Assembly (NCBI GenBank): GCA_021775095.1
Contig: JAJFII010000081.1
Span: 1 to 33,611 of the forward strand
Direction of reading: 5' to 3'
Origin: Rhodospirillales bacterium
GTDB taxonomy: Bacteria; Pseudomonadota; Alphaproteobacteria; Rhodospirillales; Casp-alpha2
Length of the DNA stretch: 33,611 nucleotides
In this document: positions 6,856 to 15,277 of the stretch, piece after piece
Numbering within the stretch: position 1 is the first letter of the stretch
Layout of the letters: each line of letters begins with the position of its first letter
The notes under the pieces: generated by a model
What the model was told of the DNA's origin: nothing
The model's input: only the letters and a program-made list of their open reading frames with translations
Database searches by the model: none
Translations under genes and position numbers: made by a program

Positions 6856-8003
6856 CAGAAAGACCTCGGCAGGCCAAGCACATGTTCGGCAATATAAGAC
6901 AGCACCAGATTGGTCGATACCGGGGCGATGCGAAACAATCGGGTTTCGCGGAATTTCCGTTCGACGTCATATTCTTCGGCAAAACCAAATCCGCCGAAGG
7001 TTTGCATGCACATATCCGCCGCCGCCCAGGAGGCTTCCGATGCCAGCAGTTTGGCCATATTGGCCTCTGGTCCACAGGGTTCGCCCTGATCGAACCGTTC
7101 GGCGGCTTTGGTGACCATCAGGGCGGCGGCCTCGGTTTCCGCGTAACTTTTGGCGATGGGAAACTGAATGCCCTGGTTTTTGCCGATTTCCCGGTCGAAG
7201 ACCCGGCGTTCACAGGCATAGGTCGTGGCTTTTTCTATGAACCAGCGGGCATCACCAACGGCTTCCGACGCGATCAGTATACGTTCGGCGTTCATGCCGT
7301 CGAGGATATAGCGAAATCCCCTGCCCTCTTCACCGATCAGGCTTGCGGCGGGGATCCGCAGGTTGTCAAAAAACACTTCCGTGGTTGCATGGTTTAGCAT
7401 GGCGCGCAGGGGTTTGATGGTCAGGCCACGGCCGCTGGCATGGCGCATGTCGAGCAGAAATACGGACATGCCATCGTGCGGTTTGGGGCCAACCTCGCGG
7501 GCCGCCGTGCGCGCCAGCAGCAGCATTAGATCGGAATGTTCGGCCCGCGACGTCCAGACCTTCTGGCCGTTGATAATGTAATCATCGCCGTGCCGTTTGG
7601 CGGTGGTCTGGATGCGGCTGGTGTCGGTGCCCGATGTCGGTTCGGTCACAGCGAAGGCCTGCAGGCGCAGGGCGCCCGATGCGATGTCCGGCAAATAGAG
7701 GTGTTTCTGGGCGGTGCTGCCGTGGCGCAACAAAGTACCCATGGTATACATTTGCGCGTGGCAGGCGCCGCCGTTGCAGCCCTGGCGGTGGACCTCTTCG
7801 AGGATCGCCGAGGCTTCGCCGATGCCCAGGCCACTGCCACCAAACTCCTCAGGGATCAGACAGCCCAAAAACCCCGCTTCGGTCAAAGCCGCAACAAATT
7901 CCCCGGGGTAGGCCCGATTGCGGTCCTTTTCCTGCCAGTAGGGACCGGGAAAATCCTGGCACAGGGCGGCGACGGCGTCGCGGATGTCTTGGTGATCTTG
8001 CAT
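6855..8003 (-). CDS. Acyl-CoA dehydrogenase
   Basis: 382 residues, full length for the family: FAD-dependent alpha,beta-desaturation of acyl-CoA. Visible marks are 'FAVTEPTSGTDTSRI' (FAD/substrate site), 'YIINGQKVWTSRA' and 'MQTFGGFGFAEEYDVERKFR'. At the C-terminal position where most members have the base in a 'YEGTSEI'-like motif, this protein has 'RIAPVSTNLV'. Instead E240 in 'DGMNAERILIASE' matches the helix-G glutamate used by isovaleryl-CoA and long-chain dehydrogenases, so it is the probable catalytic base. It is the first gene of the coupled operon, with AGGA ahead of ATG 8003. A short or branched acyl chain is plausible; substrate unproven. Confidence 0.93.
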   Translation of the reverse strand: MQDHQDIRDAVAALCQDFPGPYWQEKDRNRAYPGEFVAALTEAGFLGCLIPEEFGGSGLGIGEASAILEEVHRQGCNGGACHAQMYTMGTLLRHGSTAQKHLYLPDIASGALRLQAFAVTEPTSGTDTSRIQTTAKRHGDDYIINGQKVWTSRAEHSDLMLLLARTAAREVGPKPHDGMSVFLLDMRHASGRGLTIKPLRAMLNHATTEVFFDNLRIPAASLIGEEGRGFRYILDGMNAERILIASEAVGDARWFIEKATTYACERRVFDREIGKNQGIQFPIAKSYAETEAAALMVTKAAERFDQGEPCGPEANMAKLLASEASWAAADMCMQTFGGFGFAEEYDVERKFRETRLFRIAPVSTNLVLSYIAEHVLGLPRSF

Positions 8004-8095
8004 GGCGGTCCTGTCGTCGTTGGCTATTGGTTTATCGGGGTTAGGGTATCATGCCATTGGCCTGACCGGTAAGTCTACGCCGACAAATAACTAGG

Positions 8096-9223
8096 TCACG
8101 GCCCGAGCAGCGTCGTTAAGCGCTGCCATAGAACCGCCAGCTCATCGGCCCGCAAGCCGACAAGCTCGAAGTTCAGGGCCGCCAATGCCAATTCGTGTTC
8201 CTGAACCGCGATCATCGGATCGCCCTGGGCCAGAGCGTCAACCAGGTCCGTCGCCGTGGTCCTGGCGGCTTTTTCGTCAAGCACCGCACGGACCCGGGAA
8301 AACGGCAGGCCGGTCGGGTCAAGCACGCAGGTGGCGGTCAAATGGCGGATCTGCTTTAACTGGGCGGCGAAGGCCATGGATTTGTTTTGCTGTTCCTCGG
8401 TCCAGGCCATCATATCCAGATTGGCCCGCATTTCGACTGCTGCCAGGGCACCGATAATGCCCTCCTTGCTGGGTTTCATGGCCCGGCCGATGCCCCTTTC
8501 CTGGAGCCGCATGGCGCGGACCAGATCAGCCCGACCAAGGGCCAGGCCACAGGTCGGCCCGGCAAAATATTTCTGGCCGCTGACGATGGTGATGTCGGCA
8601 CCAAAGCTCAGCAGATCGGGCAACCGCAAATCCTGGGCTGCGCCATCCAGGAGCACGGCGATTTGGCGGTTGTGGGCCGTGCTGACGGCCGCCGGTGCAG
8701 CGACCGTGCCCGGTTTGCATAACCGGGATTCGACACAAACCAGGGCGCAGACACCGTCGTTGGCCAGGGCCGCATCCAGTTCACCCGGCGAACAACCGGC
8801 TTCGCTGCCGGCGACAATCACCTGGGCGCCGGCCAGGCGAACGGCCTGTTCTAGCGGTTGACCATAATTCACCAAATGGCCAGCCTGGATCACCACCCGG
8901 TTGTTAATACCAGAGCTCGCCGGCAGGCCATACAACCGGTCCATATCATCGCCGACCATGATGGCGGCGACCGCCATAGTCAGGGCGCCGGCCGCACAGT
9001 GGGCAAAGGCAACATCGTCGACCCGGTAGTGGGCGGCGATGCGCTGGCCGGCGGCAGCCGCCAATTCATCCATGATAAAATAGTGTTTTAAACTCTCGCC
9101 AACCGCTTCGGCAACCAGATCGGAAGAGCGGGAAACGCCAAAGGGCGTGTACGATCCGCGGGCGTTGATCACCTTCCGCAGGCCCAGATTTTGGTGAATA
9201 TCTCGGTAAAGATCACGGTTCAT
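8096..9223 (-). CDS. SelA-like PLP-dependent enzyme
   Basis: 375 residues of a fold-type I PLP enzyme of the SelA/DgaE-like group. The N-terminus 'LGLRKVINARGSYTPFG' matches the 'INA-GT-T-LG' opening of this group, and the Schiff-base lysine is K218 in 'TIVSGQKYFAGPTCG'. It is too short for selenocysteine synthase and lacks its N-terminal region. Relatives include 2-amino-2-deoxy-gluconate-6-phosphate ammonia-lyase (DgaE) and uncharacterised amino-acid lyases or racemases. It starts 9 nt after the epimerase gene, as the third gene of a D-amino-acid-type operon, so a role in beta-elimination or racemisation of a D-amino acid is a fair inference. Confidence 0.85.
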   Translation of the reverse strand: MNRDLYRDIHQNLGLRKVINARGSYTPFGVSRSSDLVAEAVGESLKHYFIMDELAAAAGQRIAAHYRVDDVAFAHCAAGALTMAVAAIMVGDDMDRLYGLPASSGINNRVVIQAGHLVNYGQPLEQAVRLAGAQVIVAGSEAGCSPGELDAALANDGVCALVCVESRLCKPGTVAAPAAVSTAHNRQIAVLLDGAAQDLRLPDLLSFGADITIVSGQKYFAGPTCGLALGRADLVRAMRLQERGIGRAMKPSKEGIIGALAAVEMRANLDMMAWTEEQQNKSMAFAAQLKQIRHLTATCVLDPTGLPFSRVRAVLDEKAARTTATDLVDALAQGDPMIAVQEHELALAALNFELVGLRADELAVLWQRLTTLLGP

Positions 9224-9232
9224 TCTTGGTCC

Positions 9233-10234
9233 CTAGCCCCACAAATCGGCAGTCGGGGGTTCCACATATCCCGCCTGGAACCGCAGACCCGGCTGCCGGT
9301 CCTGTTTCATTAACAACGGCCCGTCGAGGTCAACAAAGGTGGCAAAGCCAGCCAGCAGGGTGGCCGGTGCCATGGCCAATGAGGTGCCGACCATACAACC
9401 GATCATGATTTCAAACCGCAGATCTTTTGCCGCCCGGGCCAGGGCAAGGGCTTCCGTCAAGCCGCCGGTTTTGTCCAGTTTGATATTGATCATCTGATAT
9501 TTGCCGACCAGTTTATGTAATCCTTCTTTGGTATGACAGGCCTCGTCGGCACACAGGGGGATCGGGCAGTCATAGGCCAAAAGGCCGTCGTCAGCATCGG
9601 CCGGCACCGGTTGTTCGATCATCTCGACCCGCAGTTCCTTCAATTTTGGGGCAACACCTTGCAGGAGCTCTGTGGTCCAGCCTTCATTGGGATCTATAAT
9701 CAGGCGGGCGTCGGGCGCGTTGTCATGCACGGCCTGGGTCCGCTCGATCACCAACTGGGCGTCCAGTTTAACTTTGATCAGCGGTGCCCGGCGCAGGCGT
9801 TTCGCCGCATCGGCCATCTGCGCGACGGGCCCGAGGCCAATGGTCTCGGCGGTCAGCGCCGGTTGCGGTGCGTCCAGTCCGGCGATCTCCCAGACCCGGC
9901 GGCCGGTGGTTTTTGCCTGCAGATCCCATAGCGCGCCATCGACCGCATTGCGGGCCGCACCGGCCGGCAAAACCTCAAGCAATTGGCGCCGCTCCAGGCC
10001 GTCGGCCAATTGCCCTTCGATCGCTTCGATGGCGGCAACCACAGCGTCAACGGACTCGCCGTACCGGGGATAGGGCACACATTCGCCACGCCCGGTGACG
10101 CCGGCCTCGCTCAGTTCAACAACGACCACGTCGGCCTGGGTTTTAACGCCGCGGGAGATCGCAAAAGGTCGGGCCAGGGGCCACCCTTCCCGGCGGATAT
10201 TCAGACGGCGTTTGGTTGCGACAGGTCCGCTCAC
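9233..10234 (-). CDS. dgcA: Dipeptide-epimerase-like enolase-superfamily protein (DgcA-like)
   Basis: 333 residues from GTG 10234, chosen because the GTG overlaps the stop of the DUF1611 gene (GTGA) and the protein then begins right at the enolase N-domain ('RREGWPLARPFAISRG'). Superfamily residues are present: 'LIKVKLD' (KxK), 'RLIIDPNEGW', 'VEMIEQPV' and 'PLCADEAC' (metal ligands D, E, D) and 'NIKLDKTGG' (opposite-face lysine). L-Ala-D/L-Glu epimerases and DgcA epimerise the alpha carbon of acylated glutamate. Coupled to DUF1611, it should convert an N-acyl-D-amino acid, probably N-acetyl-D-glutamate, to the L form. Confidence 0.9.
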   Translation of the reverse strand: MSGPVATKRRLNIRREGWPLARPFAISRGVKTQADVVVVELSEAGVTGRGECVPYPRYGESVDAVVAAIEAIEGQLADGLERRQLLEVLPAGAARNAVDGALWDLQAKTTGRRVWEIAGLDAPQPALTAETIGLGPVAQMADAAKRLRRAPLIKVKLDAQLVIERTQAVHDNAPDARLIIDPNEGWTTELLQGVAPKLKELRVEMIEQPVPADADDGLLAYDCPIPLCADEACHTKEGLHKLVGKYQMINIKLDKTGGLTEALALARAAKDLRFEIMIGCMVGTSLAMAPATLLAGFATFVDLDGPLLMKQDRQPGLRFQAGYVEPPTADLWG

Positions 10235-11232
10235 GGCAGTGCATCGACCAGTCGACCGACCCCTGTGCGCACCGGATCGACGGTTGGTAACCCCAGTTCC
10301 GCCTCGGTTTTTGCCAACAGGCGATTGGCTTCGTCCTCGGACAAGGCTTTGGTGTTGATGGCGATACCCACACATTTCACCTCTGGGTTGGTTAACCGGG
10401 CGGCGTTCAAATGGGTCTCGATACAATGCCTGAGATCGGGAATGGGGAAATCGGGCAGGCCGCGCATATGGGTCCGGGTCGGTTCATGGCACAGGACAAT
10501 GGCATCGGGTTGCGCGCCATGGATCAAACCGATGGTTACACCGGCAAAGGACGCATGAAATAATGACCCCTGCCCTTCGACCACATCCCAGTGGTCGGCA
10601 TCGTTGGCCGGGCACAGGGACTCGGTCGCGCCGGAGATAAAATCGGCGACGACCGCATCGACGGAAACCCCTTCACCGGCAATGAAAATACCGGTTTGAC
10701 CGGTCGCCCGAAAACTCGCCTTCATGCCACGGCCCTGCATTTCCTTGGTCAGGGCCAGGGCCGTGTACATTTTGCCGACCGAACAGTCGGTGCCGACCGG
10801 CAGAAGTCGTTTGCCCGGGCGTTTGCTGCCACGGGCAACGGAAAAACTTTCCGTCGGGTGGCGCACATCAAACAACTGGCGGCCGTGCGTGGCGGCAGCT
10901 TCAGCGACGCCGGGCACATCTCGTAATCGGTTGTGCAGGCCACTGGCAATATCAAAACCAAGTTCCATGGCTTTGATCAGCACAGCCGCCCACTGCGGTG
11001 AAATTTTCCCGCCCCGGTTGGCGACGCCGACAATCAGGGTTTTTGCACCCTTTTCAGCCGCTTCTTCAAGGCTCATGTCGGGCAGACCCAAATCCGCGTT
11101 ACAGCCGGTTAACCGCAGCTGGGCCATGCAAATATCAGCTCGCCAGTCAACGACGCCTTGCGCCGTCTTGGCGGCCAGTTGATCGGGGGCATCGCCCAGG
11201 AACATTAAATAGGGGGGGTTCAAGCGCATCAT
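10231..11232 (-). CDS. dgcN: DUF1611 protein, DgcN-like N-acyltransferase
   Basis: 333 residues, full length for DUF1611. Two ATGs in tandem start it, behind AAAGG. The protein contains a Rossmann-like N-terminal part ('GAKTLIVGVANRGGKISP'), a P-loop-like 'PVGTDCSVGKMYTALAL' in the middle, and 'DVVEGQGSLFHASFAG' and 'LIHGAQPDAIVLCHEPTR' typical of the family. As I recall, DgcN in marine bacteria acetylates D-glutamate to N-acetyl-D-glutamate, which DgcA epimerises. The GTGA overlap with the epimerase supports the pairing; substrate is inferred. Confidence 0.9.
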   Translation of the reverse strand: MMRLNPPYLMFLGDAPDQLAAKTAQGVVDWRADICMAQLRLTGCNADLGLPDMSLEEAAEKGAKTLIVGVANRGGKISPQWAAVLIKAMELGFDIASGLHNRLRDVPGVAEAAATHGRQLFDVRHPTESFSVARGSKRPGKRLLPVGTDCSVGKMYTALALTKEMQGRGMKASFRATGQTGIFIAGEGVSVDAVVADFISGATESLCPANDADHWDVVEGQGSLFHASFAGVTIGLIHGAQPDAIVLCHEPTRTHMRGLPDFPIPDLRHCIETHLNAARLTNPEVKCVGIAINTKALSEDEANRLLAKTEAELGLPTVDPVRTGVGRLVDALP

Positions 11233-11433
11233 ATACCTTTATATAGCTTTCGGGAAAAAACTTACGGCCATCATAGGAAACAAAAAAATTCATGTCAGGG
11301 GGCCAATTTAACACCTAAACCGGGACCAATGACAGGGCGGCAGGCAATCTTAGTAACGGCCATTCGTTTCTTGTTGATGCCTTTGCCTTCATGGTAGAGT
11401 TGCCGTCAAAGTTCGCGGTTTGGGACGGTTTTT

Positions 11434-11838
11434 ATGCAAAGAGTATTCTGTCTATTTGGTTTCCTGTTGGGGTTTTTGGGTTCCGTGTCCGGCGGCGTCC
11501 CGGACTTAGGCGTGCCCCAGGCGCAGGCCTTCAACCAACTGAAATACTGTGTTGATCGGTGTGTGCAAAGCGGTTCCGCCGGCATCGGCCAATGTAAAAA
11601 AAACGAATGTTCGAATATTAAAAGCAGATCCAAAAAGGCAAAATGTGAACGGCGATGTGACAAACCGGAAGGGTTGCTTAAGTTTTGCGATACGTCGTGC
11701 AAAAAATCCGAATTGTGTGCCCGTGGAAAAGAAGTCAAAGCCTGCATGAAGGAAAATTGCGACCCCTACAAAAAATCCGACATTCGCCGATACATTAAAT
11801 GCAAGAAAGAGGTCTGTGGGTCCATCTGTAAAAACTGA
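11434..11838 (+). CDS. Secreted cysteine-rich protein, novel
   Basis: 134 residues with an N-terminal signal peptide ('MQRVFCLFGFLLGFLGSV', cleavage probably after 'AQA'). The mature part is lysine-rich and carries 14 cysteines, mostly in pairs spaced by three or four residues: CVDRC, CKKNEC, CERRC, CDTSC, CMKENC, CKKEVC, plus single ones. Regular CX3C/CX4C pairs on helices suggest a disulfide-bonded helical repeat in the periplasm or outside the cell; metal or haem binding is less likely, since there are no CXXCH motifs. It stands alone on the plus strand, opposite to both neighbours. No family recognised. Confidence 0.8.
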   Translation: MQRVFCLFGFLLGFLGSVSGGVPDLGVPQAQAFNQLKYCVDRCVQSGSAGIGQCKKNECSNIKSRSKKAKCERRCDKPEGLLKFCDTSCKKSELCARGKEVKACMKENCDPYKKSDIRRYIKCKKEVCGSICKN

Positions 11839-11923
11839 TCCTGGGGTCCAGTAATAATTCTGGTGTTTCGCCTGGCAATGCACCTTGAGCGATCCCTTTT
11901 GGCGACCCGGAACGCCGCGTTTT

Positions 11924-11951
11924 GACCCGCCGGAATTAATCCCGACGGGTC
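11924..11951 (+). terminator. Hairpin between convergent genes
   Basis: GACCCGCCGG pairs with CCGACGGGTC (one mismatch) around an 8-nt loop and is followed on the plus strand by a T-rich run. It lies between the cysteine-rich gene and the convergent dehydrogenase and may end either transcript, more likely the plus-strand one. Confidence 0.55.
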
Positions 11952-11968
11952 TTTCGTCCCTTTGACAC

Positions 11969-14416
11969 TTAGATTTTTACTCGTTCACTTTTCGGGTCAT
12001 ACAGGGGACGCAACGACGCCGTTGCCGGCACCCGGGTGCCGGAAATCTCGATCTCGTAGGTACCGTCGTTAATAAACGCCGCTGAAACACCTTGCGGGTT
12101 GCCTACATAACCGAGGCCGACGGCACCACCCAGGGTGTGGCCATACATGCCCGAGGTCAGGTAACCGACAATCAAACCATCGCGGTAGATGGGTTCGTTG
12201 TGATAAAGCATGGCTTCGGAGTCCTTGAGCAGGAATTGCACCAGACGTTGGCGCAGGCCTTCGTCTTTTTTGCGGGCCAACGCGTCACGGCCAATAAACC
12301 CCCCTGGTTTATCCCAGGCGACGGCAAAACCCAGGCCCGCTTCCAGGGGGTTCTCCTCGTCGGTGATGTCATGACCCCAATGGCGATAGGCTTTTTCCAT
12401 GCGCAGGGAATTCATGGCATGCATGCCGGCGTGTTTAAGCCCGAACCCCGCGCCGGCTTCGACGATGGCCGCATAAATGCCGGTGGCGAACTCCGTCGGC
12501 ATGTACAATTCCCACCCCAGTTCCCCCATATAGGTGATGCGTGATGCCCGCACATACCCATAGGCCATTTCGATCTCGCACGACTGACCAAAGGCAAACC
12601 CGGCGTTGGACAGATCGGCGCTGGTGATCGATTGCAGGAGGGCCCGGGCGTTCGGCCCCTGGACGCCCAATACCGCCAATCCCGAGGTTACGTCCGTCGC
12701 CAAACAATGGGCATCGTCGGCGATATGGCGGGTCAACCAGTTGAAGTCGCGGATCTGGCCGGCACCGCCGGTGACAATCAGATAACTGTCTTCCGTCAGG
12801 CGGGTGACCGTCAGGTCGGCCTCGATACCGGCCCGTTCATTGAGCCATTGGGTATAGACAATTGTGCCCGGCTCGACGGCCACGTCGTTACCACAAATGC
12901 GGTTGAGAACTTTTTCCGCGTCCCGGCCCTGCAGGCGAAATTTGGCAAAGGAGGTCTGGTCGAACAACCCAACCGATTGGCGAACGGCGTTGTGTTCGGC
13001 CGCCGAATGGTCGAACCAGTTCTGCCGTTTGAAGGAATAATCATAGGCCGGTTCAACCCCCTTGGGGGCAAACCAGTTTGGCCGTTCCCATCCGGCCATT
13101 TCACCAAAACACGCGCCAGCGGTTTGCATAGGCCCATAAAACGGCGATTTTCGCACCTTTCGTGCGGTTTTAAATTGATGGAACGGCCAATGGACGGCGT
13201 ACAACAGACCCAGGGTTTCGCTGACCCGGTCGTGCAGGTATTTTTTGTTGCCCTGAAACGGCATGTTGCGACGCAGGTCGACGCTGTTGAGATCCGACGG
13301 CGGCAGGCCGTCGCGCATCCATTCGGAGATAACCTTACCGACGCCGCCGGCTGACTGAATACCAATGGAATTCATACCGGCGGCGACAAACAGGTTTTCG
13401 AACTCCGGGGCGGCTCCCAGGTGGTAGCGGTCGTCGGGCGTGAAACTTTCCGGACCGCAAAAGAACTTTTGAATTCCCGCCTGTTCAAGCGCCGGCACCC
13501 GGTGAATGGCACCTTCCAGGATCGGTTCAAAATGATCAAAATCATCGGGCAATTCATCAAAACAAAAATCGGCGGAGATGCCATCCATACCCCAGGGTTT
13601 GGCAACCGGCTCGAACGCCCCTAACAACAATTTTCCCGCATCCTCCTTATAATAGGCATGGGCATCGTAATCGCGGAACACCGGCAAATCGGGGGTTATT
13701 CCCGGGAACGGTTCGGTAACAATATAAAAATGCTCACAGGCATGGAGCGGCACCGTGACGCCGATTTGCCGGGCAAAATCGCGGGTCCACATGCCGCAGC
13801 ACAGAACCACGTAATCGGCCTCGACGGTTCCGGCTTCGGTCTCGACACCGGTTATTTTTCCGGCCGAATGGAGAACTTTTGTGACCAGGGTATTCTCAAA
13901 AATCTGGGCACCGCCGGTGCGTGCGCCGCGGGCCAGGGCCTGGGTGATATCGATCGGATTGGCTTGCCCGTCCGAGGGAATAAAAATCCCGCCGACGACG
14001 CCGTCGGTATTCATTAAGGGATAGTGATCGGCACATCCATCCGGACCCAGGACATCAACCTTCAGATCAAAGACCTTGGCCATGTCGGCCCGCCGTTTGA
14101 GGTCTTCAAACCGGCCTTCATGGGTGGCAATCGACAGCGAGCCATTGATTTTGTAGCCAGTCGCCTGGCCGGTTTCCGCTTCCAGGCCCAAATAAAGTTC
14201 CGCCGTATATTTGGCCAGTTTGGTCATATTCTGGCTATCGCGCAGTTGTCCGATGAGACCGGCCGCATGCCAGGTCGTGCCCGAGGTCAACTGTTTGCGT
14301 TCCAGCAACACCACATCGGACCATCCGATTTTGGTCAGGTGATAGGCGATGGAGCAGCCGATGACACCGCCACCAACGATCACTACCCGCGCTTTTTTTG
14401 GAAGTTCTTTTACCAT
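11969..14416 (-). CDS. Dimethylglycine/sarcosine dehydrogenase-like FAD-GcvT fusion
   Basis: 815 residues in three parts: an N-terminal DAO-type FAD domain (about 8-365) with the dinucleotide motif '[19 protein letters not shown]'; a linker domain with '[15 protein letters not shown]'; and a C-terminal aminomethyltransferase (GcvT) half (about 470-815) with '[10 protein letters not shown]' and '[20 protein letters not shown]'. H50 in '[10 protein letters not shown]' is the residue that binds FAD covalently in mammalian dimethylglycine dehydrogenase. Such enzymes oxidatively demethylate dimethylglycine or sarcosine and pass the carbon to tetrahydrofolate. The start follows AAGGGAA. It lies 60 nt downstream of an XRE-cupin regulator on the same strand, which probably controls it. 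Confidence 0.93.
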   Translation of the reverse strand: MVKELPKKARVVIVGGGVIGCSIAYHLTKIGWSDVVLLERKQLTSGTTWHAAGLIGQLRDSQNMTKLAKYTAELYLGLEAETGQATGYKINGSLSIATHEGRFEDLKRRADMAKVFDLKVDVLGPDGCADHYPLMNTDGVVGGIFIPSDGQANPIDITQALARGARTGGAQIFENTLVTKVLHSAGKITGVETEAGTVEADYVVLCCGMWTRDFARQIGVTVPLHACEHFYIVTEPFPGITPDLPVFRDYDAHAYYKEDAGKLLLGAFEPVAKPWGMDGISADFCFDELPDDFDHFEPILEGAIHRVPALEQAGIQKFFCGPESFTPDDRYHLGAAPEFENLFVAAGMNSIGIQSAGGVGKVISEWMRDGLPPSDLNSVDLRRNMPFQGNKKYLHDRVSETLGLLYAVHWPFHQFKTARKVRKSPFYGPMQTAGACFGEMAGWERPNWFAPKGVEPAYDYSFKRQNWFDHSAAEHNAVRQSVGLFDQTSFAKFRLQGRDAEKVLNRICGNDVAVEPGTIVYTQWLNERAGIEADLTVTRLTEDSYLIVTGGAGQIRDFNWLTRHIADDAHCLATDVTSGLAVLGVQGPNARALLQSITSADLSNAGFAFGQSCEIEMAYGYVRASRITYMGELGWELYMPTEFATGIYAAIVEAGAGFGLKHAGMHAMNSLRMEKAYRHWGHDITDEENPLEAGLGFAVAWDKPGGFIGRDALARKKDEGLRQRLVQFLLKDSEAMLYHNEPIYRDGLIVGYLTSGMYGHTLGGAVGLGYVGNPQGVSAAFINDGTYEIEISGTRVPATASLRPLYDPKSERVKI

Positions 14417-14476
14417 TGGTTTTATTCCCTTTTGTTCATGCCCCGCCTGGGAGCCCGTTGCTTAATTCCGTTCCCA

Positions 14477-15127
14477 TTAATAGGAGGGTGGTGCGACCAC
14501 CCATAGGACAATCGCCTGCGTTTCACCTGAATTCCAGCAGCGGTGGGGTTGCGTACTTGGATAGGTAAAGGCGTCACCGGCGAAAATCCGGAACTGTTTT
14601 TCACCGACAACCAGTTGTAATTCGCCGGAAACCAGAAATCCGCCAACCTCACCGGGCCGCGTGTATTTTTCCGATCCGGTGGCGGCACCGGGGGCAAAGG
14701 TTCCCAATATCATCTCGAAGGTTCCGGAGAAATTGGGTGACAACAGTTCCTCGACCATGCCGGTGCCGGCAAATTCCAGCTTGCGCCGGTTGGCGCGCCG
14801 AACCACATGATCCCGTTCGTCTGGTGGAGCATTGGCATTGCCCTGAAAAAACCAATTAATATTTACCTCGAGGGCGACGGCAATTTCATTGAGCACCGGA
14901 ATGGAAACGTCGGACAAATTGCGCTCGATCTGCGACAGATAGCCAACGGAGCGGCCAATTTTGCCGGCCAGTCCCTGCAGGGTGAAACTGCGGACTTTCC
15001 GTAAATCCCTTATTTGTTCACCGACCGGTTGAAGCTGGGCCGGTTGCGGGTCTTTGTCCGTCGGTTCTGGGGCCGGTTGCATGGGCGGAGTTATCCATAT
15101 GTCATGAATTGCGGTTGCCCTAGGCAT
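14477..15127 (-). CDS. XRE-cupin transcriptional regulator (PuuR-like)
   Basis: An N-terminal XRE helix-turn-helix ('RDLRKVRSFTLQGLAGKIG...VGYLSQIERNLSDVSIP') is followed by a C-terminal cupin ('YTRPGEVGGFLVSGELQLVVG', 'DAFTYPSTQPHRCWNSG') that senses a small ligand. This is the architecture of PuuR (putrescine) and many amino-acid or betaine regulators. The start is uncertain: ATG 15127 is taken (216 aa), but ATG 15082 (201 aa) begins closer to the domain and neither has a good ribosome site. It precedes the dehydrogenase gene on the same strand. With an AT-rich inverted repeat just upstream, autoregulation is likely. Confidence 0.9.
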   Translation of the reverse strand: MPRATAIHDIWITPPMQPAPEPTDKDPQPAQLQPVGEQIRDLRKVRSFTLQGLAGKIGRSVGYLSQIERNLSDVSIPVLNEIAVALEVNINWFFQGNANAPPDERDHVVRRANRRKLEFAGTGMVEELLSPNFSGTFEMILGTFAPGAATGSEKYTRPGEVGGFLVSGELQLVVGEKQFRIFAGDAFTYPSTQPHRCWNSGETQAIVLWVVAPPSY

Positions 15128-15150
15128 GACACAGTAATGAAATAAACACA

Positions 15151-15202
15151 ATTATTTTCATTATTGTGAAAAATAATAAATTTTCTTCATAACTTTTGTG
15201 AA
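15151..15202. promoter_or_regulatory. AT-rich divergent control region with candidate operator
   Basis: Between the minus-strand XRE-cupin gene and the plus-strand lipoprotein gene. ATTATTTTCA (15151-15160) and TGAAAAATAAT (15167-15177) form a near-perfect inverted repeat, and TTGTGAA occurs at 15164-15170 and again near 15196. The composition is much more AT-rich than the surroundings, as expected for promoters. Assignment to the XRE-cupin regulator is inference. Confidence 0.45.
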
Positions 15203-15277
15203 TTTTGCGTTACCATGCATTATGTGCCTACGGAAGGTTCGCCACGGTCCATTACCCTGACCTGAGGAGACAACACA

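Noticed and set aside
10235-10426. 64-codon upstream extension of the epimerase
   Set aside because: It lies inside the DUF1611 gene in another frame, is Arg/Gly-rich shadow sequence, and the GTGA overlap marks a better start.
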